Source of the DNA: Pontibacillus marinus BH030004 = DSM 16465
GTDB taxonomy: Bacteria; Bacillota; Bacilli; Bacillales; BH030062
Length of the DNA: 64,000 nt
Assembly (NCBI RefSeq): GCF_000425225.1
Contig: NZ_KE384333.1
Location: 49,308 to 113,307 of the forward strand
Reading direction: 5' to 3'
The translations under genes and the position numbers were made by a program. This document shows positions 26,357 to 34,422 of the stretch, piece after piece (position 1 is the first letter of the stretch; each line of letters starts with the position of its first letter). The notes beneath the pieces were generated by a model. The model ran no database searches and was not told the DNA's origin. It saw only the letters and a list, made by a program, of their open reading frames with translations.

Positions 26357-26400
26357 AAAAAGAAGGTGCTGCTTCCAATCTAGGAGCAGCACCTTCTTTT
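26357..26400. terminator. bidirectional terminator (comA / TIM-barrel gene 2)
   Basis: AAAAGAAGGTGCTGCT pairs with AGCAGCACCTTCTTTT, 16-17 bp, flanked by A and T tracts. It ends both convergent transcripts. Confidence 0.92.
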
Positions 26401-28131
26401 CTATTCTTTTGCTTCTTTCCAATATTCATAGGAGTGGATCATGTATCCTTTATAAGAAGCATCATCTTGCAGGCTGTTTTCCAAGACATCAATCTGCTCT
26501 CTCATCTTCGCCTTCCCTTCTTCTGCAAATGTGATCTTATTGATAAGGCTTGGTCGCATTTCTAGCGAAAGTAAAACGGGTTTACCAAGATTATTGGCGT
26601 GGTTAACTTCCTCTTCTGTCATATATAAAATTCCGCCCGGCCCTTCTGCATAATCACGGAATGCCATAACTGAAGTGTGATCCATTTGCTTCATCACCCA
26701 TTTATTAAATGGAAGATCTGGATTGCCTGGTGTCTTTCGGTCATCCCACCACATGGCAAGGTCCATACTCACTTCTAAATTTGTATCTTCTTTTGACTCT
26801 TTTACAAAGAGCTTAATGTTATCCATCCACTCTTTTAGCTTTTCATCATTGTGACGATTCCATCCATTTACCGTATAAGGCTCAACATCAATATGGATTC
26901 CATCAAATTTCTGTGCGCTAGTTGCTTCACCATTATATTTTTTCACGTAGTTTACAAGTTTCATAATGCGTGGTTGAAGTTGTTCAAGTGCCCATTTCGG
27001 ATGTCCACCCATAGCATGAACTTCAATTCCTTCCTCATGAGCTTTTTCCACAAAGTCTTGGTATTTTGAGAATGGCTGCCTTAAATCCAAGCGTGTATAT
27101 AACATGTTGAGATCCTTCTCTTTAGCGAATTGAATAATTTGATCAGGCTCTGAAATTAAGTTGCTTGCGTGCCATATATAAGTTCCTCTCTTTTGTTCGG
27201 CTTGAGGAGATTCTGTTGACTCTTCTTCATCTTCTTTAGGCGAAGTTTCACTCTTCTCCTCAGGTAGTGGGCTTAATTGTAGCCAACTCTGAAAATCATC
27301 AATAACCGTTCCAATATAAGAAGATTGCGTAACATGTTTATCTAAAACATCCAGGTGCATATATAGATCATCTACACCCTCTTCATGGAAGGAAACCACG
27401 TCACTGCCTGAGTTTTCTAAGCTAACTCCGATCATAATGTCTTTATTGTATTCACTAGCAGCTTTTAACTCATTCTCAGTAAGTTCAACAACCCCATTCG
27501 GTCCTTCCATCGTATCTCGATAAGCTAAGATGGCAGTTTCATCAAATTGGCGAATCAGCCATGTACTGAATGACATATCTGCTTGTCCGGGTGTATCGAT
27601 ATTATCAAGCCAAAATGGTATTGCTACACTTACTTTCAATGAACTATTTAACTTGGCTTCTTCATAAGCTGCCTGCATAATGTTTTTCCATTGCTTCAAT
27701 ATTGCGGTCTGATCTTCGGACCATTGCGGGAGTTTATATGGTAAAACTTTAAACATAACTCCTGTCATTTTCGCGTTCTCAGCTACTGAATTGTTATAGT
27801 CCTTTACCCAGTAGGCAAAACTTAAACTTTCGTAATTATTTTTCTCCAATCCCCATGAAGGCTTACCTCCATAGGCATACACATCAATTCCTGCTTCATT
27901 CGCTTTTCGTAAAAACGTTTCATAATATCCATATGTTTTTTGTCTATTAATCTTTAAGTATATCTGATTAAGGTCTTGTTTTTTACTAAGTTTCAATATG
28001 TCCTCAGTTTCGGTGTTTAAATCAGCTTGCTTCACCCATAACGCATGTTGTTTATTGCCTGGATGAGAAAATCCCATTAAAAGCATTAGAATACTGCATA
28101 CAATCCCAAAGGTTAGTGTTTTTTTATACAT
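26401..28131 (-). CDS. secreted protein with two TIM-barrel-like (putative glycosidase) domains
   Basis: 576 residues, signal peptide MYKKTLTFGIVCSILMLLMG. Two copies of the family domain are joined by an acidic linker (EEKSETSPKEDEEESTES). Copy 1 (about 30-285) has LNQIYLKINR, MTGVMFKVLPYKLPQW (the GIHxDxEPY motif is changed to GVMFKVLPY, so the DxE is lost), VAIPFWLD and ILAYRDTMEG. Copy 2 (about 318-575) keeps GIHIDVEPYTVNGW, DLAMWWDD and VMAFRDYAEG, ending MIHSYEYWKEA. So the first domain looks catalytically dead. The ATG at 28131 has GGAGG 4-5 bases upstream. Divergent from the GH-A-like gene, hence linked to the polysaccharide locus. Confidence 0.72.
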   Translation of the reverse strand: MYKKTLTFGIVCSILMLLMGFSHPGNKQHALWVKQADLNTETEDILKLSKKQDLNQIYLKINRQKTYGYYETFLRKANEAGIDVYAYGGKPSWGLEKNNYESLSFAYWVKDYNNSVAENAKMTGVMFKVLPYKLPQWSEDQTAILKQWKNIMQAAYEEAKLNSSLKVSVAIPFWLDNIDTPGQADMSFSTWLIRQFDETAILAYRDTMEGPNGVVELTENELKAASEYNKDIMIGVSLENSGSDVVSFHEEGVDDLYMHLDVLDKHVTQSSYIGTVIDDFQSWLQLSPLPEEKSETSPKEDEEESTESPQAEQKRGTYIWHASNLISEPDQIIQFAKEKDLNMLYTRLDLRQPFSKYQDFVEKAHEEGIEVHAMGGHPKWALEQLQPRIMKLVNYVKKYNGEATSAQKFDGIHIDVEPYTVNGWNRHNDEKLKEWMDNIKLFVKESKEDTNLEVSMDLAMWWDDRKTPGNPDLPFNKWVMKQMDHTSVMAFRDYAEGPGGILYMTEEEVNHANNLGKPVLLSLEMRPSLINKITFAEEGKAKMREQIDVLENSLQDDASYKGYMIHSYEYWKEAKE

Positions 28132-28239
28132 ACGTTCCTCCATCTTTTCCATTTTTAGAGTAAGCTAACCAAGCTAGACTCATCCATCAAACCCACCACC
28201 GAAACAAGCCACATTCCGTATAAACAGTAGACTTGTAGG

Positions 28240-28330
28240 CGAAAGATTCCAACTATCCCCTAATCATCCGAAGGGGATACCGAAAAAGGAATTCGCTGTT
28301 CCGAAGTATGGTTTTCGATGTAAAGCCATC
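28240..28330. other. possible structured RNA or regulatory region between divergent genes
   Basis: The 367-base gap 28132-28498 holds nested dyads. An outer GATTCC (28245-28250) pairs with GGAATT (28288-28293), enclosing TATCCCCT (28254-28261) with AGGGGATA (28272-28279). A third stem is ATGGTTT (28308-28314) with AAAGCCAT (28322-28329). It matches no riboswitch class I know. It precedes the polysaccharide operon on the plus strand. The rest of the gap shows only AT-rich sequence and the RBS. Confidence 0.35.
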
Positions 28331-28498
28331 AGTACCGTGTTAACTTTATAAACGTACTCAACACATAACCCATCTTCAAATTAACCGTTTCTTTTATGAA
28401 ATTCAAGGAGAAATTTTCAAAAAAGTTAGAAATTTGAAGAAGAGTACATTCGTCATTGAAACCGACATTCTATATGTCTGAGAAAGGAGGCACCAATT

Positions 28499-30691
28499 AT
28501 TAAATACAAGGGACTGTTCCTTTTTACCTTGTTTTTAATCGCCTTGGGGATCTTTAGTTATATGCGTGATGCAGCTTCCCCTGATATTGAAACGTTAAAG
28601 CTAAAAGATGGAACACAGATGAAATTTCGAACAAAAGATGAAAAAATCCAAGTCTATCAAAACCAATCCTGGTCCCCCTTCTTTTCACAAGGCGTAAATG
28701 TAGGTGCCTCTCTTCCTGGACATTATCCTGGAGAGCTACCTATTAAGAAAGAAGATTACATGAGGTGGTTCAAACAGATTCACGAAATGGGGGCTAATAC
28801 CATTCGGATCTACACCATTCACGATCCTGCCTTTTACGAAGCACTTGTCGAATTCAACCGAGATCATGGAGAAGATCCACTTTATTTCATGCAGGGGGTT
28901 TGGTCTCCAGTAAACAAACTTGAAGAAACGCAGGATGCACATTCGCCAAAAGTAACTAAAGCTTTTAAGAAGGAGATAAAGGATGCAGTGGGTGCTATAT
29001 ACGGAGACATCACGCTCCCTGAATCCCATGGAGAAGCAAGTGGGGAATATACCGCAAATGCTGCTCCTTACTTACTTGCATGGCATATAGGAACAGAATG
29101 GGATCCAAAAATGGTGAAAAAAACAAACGAAAAAAATAATGGCACTCCCTTTAAAGGAGACCATTTTCAATCTAAATCAAAAGCTTCTTCTTTTGAAAAT
29201 TGGTTAGCAGAACTCATGAATTATACAGCATCTTTAGAGAAGAAGCGTGGTTGGGAACACCCAATGACCTTTACAAACTGGGTAACTACCGATCCTCTGA
29301 AACATCCGAAAGAACCATTTCCAATGGAAGATTCAGTGGAAGTGGATGCAACTAAGATAACGACGAACCAATGGGATGCAGGTTATTTCGCTTCCTATCA
29401 TGTTTATCCGTATTACCCTGATTTTCTACGTTATTCGGATCAGTATAAGCAAGCGAAAGGTCCAATCGGAAAATCGAACAACTATCGAGGCTACCTCCGA
29501 GATTTGCAGGAATACCATAATAACCTCCCTGTTATGGTAACTGAATTCGGAGTTCCTTCCTCTCTTGGTTCCGCACATATTGGAGAAAATGAGTGGAACC
29601 AAGGAGGACATACAGAACAACAGCAAGGTGAAATCAATAGGGAGTTATTCAAAAATATCTATCAGGAAGATTATGCAGGAGCGATTTTATTTTCCTGGCA
29701 AGATGAATGGTTCAAACGCACTTGGAACACAATGAACTACGATAATCCCGATCGAAGAGCATATTGGTACAACGCTTTATCAAGTGAACAATCATTTGGA
29801 GTTTTAGGGATGTACCCAAGTAAAACGGACGACATCCAAATTGATGGAAACACAGATGATTGGAAACAACTTGAGGATAAAGAAAAGCTTGATATGAACC
29901 CAGAAGGCTGGGAAGAAATTTGGGTTACGCATGATGAAGGTTACTTATACATTCATGGGACCCTGTCTAAATCATTCCAACCAGAGAAACAATCACTTTA
30001 CCTTGGAATCGATTCCTTGCCTGGTGGAAACCGACATGGCGGACCTTTAGGAGAAAGAAGGTTAGATGAAGGGTTAGAAAACATCATTCAGTTAAGTACT
30101 GAAGAAAAAAGCTCTATTAAAATTGCTTCTAATTACGACCTTCACCAACGTCTTTATGGAGAAAGCTACGGTATCAAGGAAGTTAAACAGAAACACACGA
30201 AGGAAAATTCAGGTGTTTTTAGACCATGGAAGCTTGCGCTCAGTTTAAAAACTGACCCGCCTCATTCCAAGTTCTCTGTCCCTTTTGATGACGTTACAAT
30301 TGGTCAATTAAAGAAAGGTAGTACGGATTCAGAGAACAAAACATTTAATTCTCATATCCTTTGGCAAGCCAAGGATAAAACAATCGAATTGAAAATCCCT
30401 TGGGCTATGCTCGGTTTTTCAGACCCTAGTACACGAGAAGCCGTGAGTTATGAGAATGGTGATAGCGATAAAAGTAAATTTAACACAGAAAAATCTAAAG
30501 GAATACGAATCCTACCTTGGATCGTTAACCAAAACAAAGAATCTATAAATAGTTTAGGAAAACAAAGTCCTGTTCCCGTTTCAGAGTTACCAATCTATCA
30601 ATGGGAAACCTGGCACGAAGTAGATTACTACGAACATCTCAAGAGCAGTTATTACACCATGAAACAAGCATTTCAATCTACAAAAAAATAG
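28499..30691 (+). CDS. exported GH-A-like glycoside hydrolase with C-terminal sugar-binding-like domain
   Basis: About 730 residues. An N-terminal hydrophobic anchor (IKYKGLFLFTLFLIALGIF) precedes a TIM barrel (about 45-430) with NVGASLPG, GANTIRIYTIHD, a candidate acid/base Glu in HIGTEWDP (near 199) and a candidate nucleophile in VMVTEFGVPSS (near 349), as in clan GH-A. A C-terminal beta domain (440-700; QIDGNTDDWKQLE) resembles CBM9/DOMON-type modules. A perfect AGAAAGGAGG at 28481-28490 is followed only by ATT codons (28496, 28499); ATT at 28499 gives correct spacing and a full anchor. The next TTG (28529) is 38 bases away and would truncate the anchor. First gene of the polysaccharide operon; it probably trims or releases the polymer. 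Confidence 0.75.
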   Translation: MKYKGLFLFTLFLIALGIFSYMRDAASPDIETLKLKDGTQMKFRTKDEKIQVYQNQSWSPFFSQGVNVGASLPGHYPGELPIKKEDYMRWFKQIHEMGANTIRIYTIHDPAFYEALVEFNRDHGEDPLYFMQGVWSPVNKLEETQDAHSPKVTKAFKKEIKDAVGAIYGDITLPESHGEASGEYTANAAPYLLAWHIGTEWDPKMVKKTNEKNNGTPFKGDHFQSKSKASSFENWLAELMNYTASLEKKRGWEHPMTFTNWVTTDPLKHPKEPFPMEDSVEVDATKITTNQWDAGYFASYHVYPYYPDFLRYSDQYKQAKGPIGKSNNYRGYLRDLQEYHNNLPVMVTEFGVPSSLGSAHIGENEWNQGGHTEQQQGEINRELFKNIYQEDYAGAILFSWQDEWFKRTWNTMNYDNPDRRAYWYNALSSEQSFGVLGMYPSKTDDIQIDGNTDDWKQLEDKEKLDMNPEGWEEIWVTHDEGYLYIHGTLSKSFQPEKQSLYLGIDSLPGGNRHGGPLGERRLDEGLENIIQLSTEEKSSIKIASNYDLHQRLYGESYGIKEVKQKHTKENSGVFRPWKLALSLKTDPPHSKFSVPFDDVTIGQLKKGSTDSENKTFNSHILWQAKDKTIELKIPWAMLGFSDPSTREAVSYENGDSDKSKFNTEKSKGIRILPWIVNQNKESINSLGKQSPVPVSELPIYQWETWHEVDYYEHLKSSYYTMKQAFQSTKK

Positions 30692-30701
30692 GAGGGATTC
30701 A

Positions 30702-31862
30702 ATGTTTGTCAATTTAGATATGGCCTACTGGGTCATATATGGACTTCTCGCTATCTTAGGATTAAATGTTTTTATCATACTAGCTATGAAGATCCAAAAA
30801 AAACAAACCCAAAAGAAAACACAAAAGTGTGTACAGCAGTTTCAGGAGTATTTGGATACACTTCAGTCTGATCTTAAGCAAAAGGATCAACTCCCTTTAC
30901 CAGACAAACCTTTAAACAAGTTCGAAAAGCAAGTACTGCAGCAGGTTTTATTTGATTGGATACACCATTATTCAGGTGAGGAACAAACTAAAATCGAAGT
31001 ATTATGCAAAGACCTTGGGTTAGTTGAGTTGAACTTAAAACGACTGAAAAGCCTATCCCATAAAACACAGATAGATGCAGCTTACAACCTAGGAGTTATG
31101 AGAGCGCCAGAAGCTACTGATCCTTTATTTCAGTTACTTTACCGAAACAAGAGAGACTCTACCATGTTTATCATAGCTCGCTCTATTGCCCAAACATCCG
31201 ATCAACCAGTAAAAGTTAAAGACATGATTATTCATCTGTCTGAGGATAACCACAACAATTACGCATTAATCACTGATATTTCACAAGAATCATCACTAGA
31301 TTTAAGAGTTATCTATACACAGTTGTTAAAAGAATCACGACCTGTATTAACGAAAGTTGCCCTACTCGGTTTGATGGAAGAATCCACACCTGATTTACAC
31401 AGCCAGGTCCTCCCTTTCATTACTTCAGAGGATAAAGAAGTCCGTGAGTTAACAGTTCAATTATTAATCTATTCTGGTGCTTGCTCAGCCAGTGAAATAC
31501 AAAAATTCATACGCTTTAAAGATTGGGAGATTCGCTCCTTTATCGCTGAATGGATAGGAGATGCGAACAAGACCGAATACACGAACCTTCTTGAAGAAGG
31601 ACTTAAAGATAAAAATTGGACAGTAGCTCGTTCAAGTGCACGAAGCCTACTGAAACTAGGTGAATCAGGATTCGAGATGCTATGTGAAGTAGCGCAAATG
31701 AATAAAGCTGGTGCTGACGTCGCATTGGAATGTCTCCATGAAGAGCTTAGCATCCAAGCCTCTAAAGCTGAACAAATGAAACAAAGTTCCGATTACGATC
31801 ACAAGTTGCATATCTTTAAACAACACTTTGGTGACGATCAAAAACTTAATCCGGCTATGTAA
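30702..31862 (+). CDS. membrane-anchored HEAT-repeat protein
   Basis: 386 residues. One N-terminal TM (about 5-28, MAYWVIYGLLAILGLNVFII) is followed by a basic Lys/Gln-rich stretch and an all-helical domain made of HEAT-like repeats (examples: QIDAAYNLGVMRAPEATDPL, EVRELTVQLLIYSG, WTVARSSARSLLKLGESG). The orientation should place the repeats in the cytosol. HEAT proteins are scaffolds; here it may dock the synthase next door. GGAGG before the ATG, 10 bases after the GH-like gene stop, so one operon. The function is inferred. Confidence 0.72.
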   Translation: MFVNLDMAYWVIYGLLAILGLNVFIILAMKIQKKQTQKKTQKCVQQFQEYLDTLQSDLKQKDQLPLPDKPLNKFEKQVLQQVLFDWIHHYSGEEQTKIEVLCKDLGLVELNLKRLKSLSHKTQIDAAYNLGVMRAPEATDPLFQLLYRNKRDSTMFIIARSIAQTSDQPVKVKDMIIHLSEDNHNNYALITDISQESSLDLRVIYTQLLKESRPVLTKVALLGLMEESTPDLHSQVLPFITSEDKEVRELTVQLLIYSGACSASEIQKFIRFKDWEIRSFIAEWIGDANKTEYTNLLEEGLKDKNWTVARSSARSLLKLGESGFEMLCEVAQMNKAGADVALECLHEELSIQASKAEQMKQSSDYDHKLHIFKQHFGDDQKLNPAM

Positions 31863-31869
31863 GACCAAA

Positions 31870-32360
31870 AGCGCAAGCGCCCGTTTAGCAACGAAGGGAC
31901 TGGACTGAGCCCGTAGTACGATTAACCAAACTTGCTGATTGGCAAGCCGACAGGCGCAGACAGAAGCTTAGTTGCCGTGGTACTTTTACCTAGAAATTTT
32001 AACTACGTCGATTTTCTTCCTTGTTAAAATTTCATGTCATAAACGTGTAAAGGAAACACGATGAACAAAGTGAATCGATGTTGACTTATCGTACGGATAA
32101 AGTGATAAGGAAGATCGGCTAAGTTCGTCACGTCCTGTGACAACGCCGATCTGACCCACGTCGTGTGGGCCCAAGTTCGTCACGTCCTGTGACAACACCG
32201 ATCTGACCTACATCCTGTAGGCCCAAGTTCGTCACGTCCTGTGACAACACCGATCTGACCTACATCCTGTAGGCCCAAGTTCGTCACTTCCTGTGACAAC
32301 GTCGATCTGACCCACGTCGTGTGGGCCCAAGTCCATTCGTTGCTGGGCGCTGGAGCTGGA
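31870..32360 (+). repeat. composite non-coding repetitive element with hairpin array (copy B)
   Basis: It fills most of the 553-base gap inside the polysaccharide locus. Ends carry inverted AGCGCCC (31876-31882) and GGGCGCT (32345-32351). Bases 31928-32057 match the dispersed element copy at 16695-16830. This is followed by four 52-bp repeats (32121-32328). No ORF with an RBS exists. Similar GCGCAAGCGCC...GGGCGCTGGAGC modules are, to my memory, widespread in Bacillaceae intergenic DNA but have no agreed name or function. Confidence 0.7.
32113..32330 (+). repeat. four 52-bp repeats with covarying hairpins
   Basis: Repeats start at 32121, 32173, 32225 and 32277, exactly 52 bp each. Each has two hairpins: GTCAC-N5-GTGAC (constant) and a second stem that is CCCAC-GTCGT-GTGGG in repeats 1 and 4 but CCTAC-ATCCT-GTAGG in repeats 2 and 3. 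The C to T and G to A changes are compensatory, which indicates selection or copying of a folded form. Flanking GATCGGC (32113-32119) pairs with GCCGATC (32145-32151) around the first hairpin. Confidence 0.9.
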
Positions 32361-32415
32361 TGTGGCCGCAAAAACAAACACTACACTTTGGTAAACAAAA
32401 GGAAAGGAGTCCGAT

Positions 32416-33834
32416 ATGAGGGAAATATTACTAGGATATGGCTTATTCGCCATGTTCTATGTCTTCACGATTAACTCAATTTACTTAACGATCATGCTGT
32501 TTTCCTTTAAACGCATATTCAGCATTATCAAACGTAAATCCTATACCGATATTGAAAAATTATCAGATTCCAAGAATGTCCCACCTATCTCTATCTTGGT
32601 ACCTGCTTACAATGAAGAACTAACTATTGAAGAAAGCTTGAAATCATTACTCGCTCTAAATTATCCAACCTATGAGGTCATTGTCGTTAACGATGGATCT
32701 AGCGATGACACGATAAACGTTCTTCGAAAACAATTTAATTTACAATACTTGCCCCCTTCTAAAAAAGAAGGTGTTATTCAAACAGGTAATGTAAAAGGCA
32801 TTTATTATAATCCGGTATATCCAAACCTTTACATTATTGATAAAGAAAATGGTGGTAAAGCAGATTCCTTAAACGCTGGAATCAACCATTCTAACTATCC
32901 ATTAATCTCTTCAATTGATGCTGATTCCTTATTAGAAAAAGATGCACTCATTCGAATCGCAAGCATGTATATGGAAAGCCCAGAAGAAACGGTAGGTATT
33001 GGCGGAAACGTTCGTATCGCCAATGGTTGCAGAATTGAAAACGGAGTTGTGAAGAACGTTCGTTTACCGAAGAAGCTACTACCGATGATGCAAACCGTAG
33101 AGTATCTAAGAGCCTTTATCGGCGGAAGAATCGGTTGGAGCCAAATGAATGGTCTCATTATTGTATCCGGTGCATTTGGTGTATTTCGAAAAGATAAAAT
33201 TATAGAAGTCGGCGGCTACCGCGGTGGTTATCCAGGAGAAGATATGAATATTATCATTAAACTCCACCGTCATATGTTACAGAATAAACTTCCTTATCGA
33301 ATTGACTTCTGTCCAGACGCCGTTTGTTGGACACAAGCTCCAGATTCATTCAAGATCCTCGGCAGCCAGCGAAAGCGTTGGGGGCGTGGGAACCTGAAGA
33401 ACATGATTGAAGAAGGGATTTATATGTTTATGAATCCTAAATATAAAATTATGGGTTGGCTAACACTCCCATACAACATTCTTTTTGAAACACTAAGTCC
33501 TTTCTTCAAGATCACAGGACTCCTATCCATTATCGGTTACACATTCTTAGATATGACAGGCTGGTCCATCATAGCCACATTCATGCTCATGAATGTCCTT
33601 TACGGAACATTACTTGGTGCTGGTTCATTACTCTTAGAAGAAATGGCCTTCAACCGTTATCCAAGAATTCGCGATTTCTTCAAAATGCTCTTGTACACCT
33701 TTCTTATGTTCTTTGGATACCGTCAACTTGGTATTCTTTGGAGATTCCTTGGACAAATTGATTTCTTCCGTAAGAACAACACATGGGGCACGATGACAAG
33801 AACAAGCTTTAACGAAGACAGCAAATCCGCTTAA
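32416..33834 (+). CDS. processive family-2 glycosyltransferase (polysaccharide synthase)
   Basis: 472 residues, membrane GT2 of the cellulose/hyaluronan/PNAG synthase type. N-terminal TM (about 8-30), then a cytosolic GT-A domain with VNDGSSDDT (UDP site, near 93), IDADS (metal DxD, near 168), GEDMN (catalytic base Asp near 275) and QRKRWGRGN (Q/RxxRW near 318), then three to four C-terminal TMs that would form the channel. The full set of processive motifs predicts polymerisation plus translocation of a homo- or disaccharide-repeat polymer. GGAAAGGAG precedes the ATG. Neighbouring UDP-GlcNAc and UDP-GlcNAcA genes suggest its donors. Confidence 0.87.
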   Translation: MREILLGYGLFAMFYVFTINSIYLTIMLFSFKRIFSIIKRKSYTDIEKLSDSKNVPPISILVPAYNEELTIEESLKSLLALNYPTYEVIVVNDGSSDDTINVLRKQFNLQYLPPSKKEGVIQTGNVKGIYYNPVYPNLYIIDKENGGKADSLNAGINHSNYPLISSIDADSLLEKDALIRIASMYMESPEETVGIGGNVRIANGCRIENGVVKNVRLPKKLLPMMQTVEYLRAFIGGRIGWSQMNGLIIVSGAFGVFRKDKIIEVGGYRGGYPGEDMNIIIKLHRHMLQNKLPYRIDFCPDAVCWTQAPDSFKILGSQRKRWGRGNLKNMIEEGIYMFMNPKYKIMGWLTLPYNILFETLSPFFKITGLLSIIGYTFLDMTGWSIIATFMLMNVLYGTLLGAGSLLLEEMAFNRYPRIRDFFKMLLYTFLMFFGYRQLGILWRFLGQIDFFRKNNTWGTMTRTSFNEDSKSA

Positions 33835-33882
33835 AACAAACTTATGAAAAATACCAAAATCACGATAAGGAGGGCATGAAAT

Positions 33883-34347
33883 ATGGATATGACCTACAGT
33901 GTTGGATCTCGCATTCTCAAGACATTTCAACAGTTTCTTCAATATTATGAAGCTAGTAGTCTAGCTTGCGGCGTTCTTATTGTAAAAGCCGATTTGGGAG
34001 ACGAGCAATTGAAGCTACTCAGGAACCATATGTACAAACAAAAACCTGAAGTTGGCGCACAGTTTAGCTATGATGCATCAGAAGGACTGTTAGGAATTCT
34101 TTTAGATGATTGTCACCTTGATTCCACACATGACTATTCTTTCTATGTGAAAGAGTTTCTGGAACAAAATGATCAATTAACAGGCCCTCTACTAATCGGG
34201 AGCTTCCCGGAAAATGGGCATCACGCTGAACAAATGATGTTCTCAATGATATGGATCCAAATGATCAACGGAAGTAAAGCTAAGGATATCAACATTTACA
34301 ATCACCGAACAAACACTGAAGTAAATGCATTCCATCCTTATCGTTGA
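33883..34347 (+). CDS. uncharacterised 154-residue protein, possibly a degenerate GGDEF domain
   Basis: Soluble protein between the synthase and the dehydrogenase; AAGGAGGG before the ATG. No clear family. The order of elements is reminiscent of a diguanylate-cyclase fold without catalytic residues: CGVLIVKADLGDEQLKLL (strand plus helix), then SEGLLGILLDD where GGDEF would be, and LLIGSFPENGHHAEQMMFSM, which is like the ISIGxxxYPEDGxxAExLL end of GGDEF domains. In B. subtilis the ydaJKLMN exopolysaccharide operon encodes YdaK, a degenerate GGDEF c-di-GMP receptor. The parallel is an inference; no RxxD I-site is evident. Confidence 0.5.
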   Translation: MDMTYSVGSRILKTFQQFLQYYEASSLACGVLIVKADLGDEQLKLLRNHMYKQKPEVGAQFSYDASEGLLGILLDDCHLDSTHDYSFYVKEFLEQNDQLTGPLLIGSFPENGHHAEQMMFSMIWIQMINGSKAKDINIYNHRTNTEVNAFHPYR

Positions 34348-34422
34348 TGGTAATAATAGAAAGACTCGAGAGTTTCAAATGGAACTATAAAACCTTAATT
34401 CTTAAAAAAGAGAGGGATTTAA

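Noticed and set aside
28290..28304. ComA box in TTCGCTGTTCCGAA
   Set aside because: Only TTCG...CGAA is symmetric; it lacks the TTGCGG/CCGCAA half-sites.
28260..28330. c-di-GMP (GEMM) or cyclic-di-AMP riboswitch before the polysaccharide operon
   Set aside because: Stems are present, but the conserved core sequences of these classes are not; kept only as an unassigned structured region.
32121..32328. 52-bp repeats as a CRISPR array
   Set aside because: Units are contiguous with no unique spacers, contain two hairpins each, and no cas genes are present.
32180..32453. Two minus-strand ORFs covering the hairpin array
   Set aside because: They repeat the same peptide because of the 52-bp unit, lack ribosome sites and overlap the synthase start.
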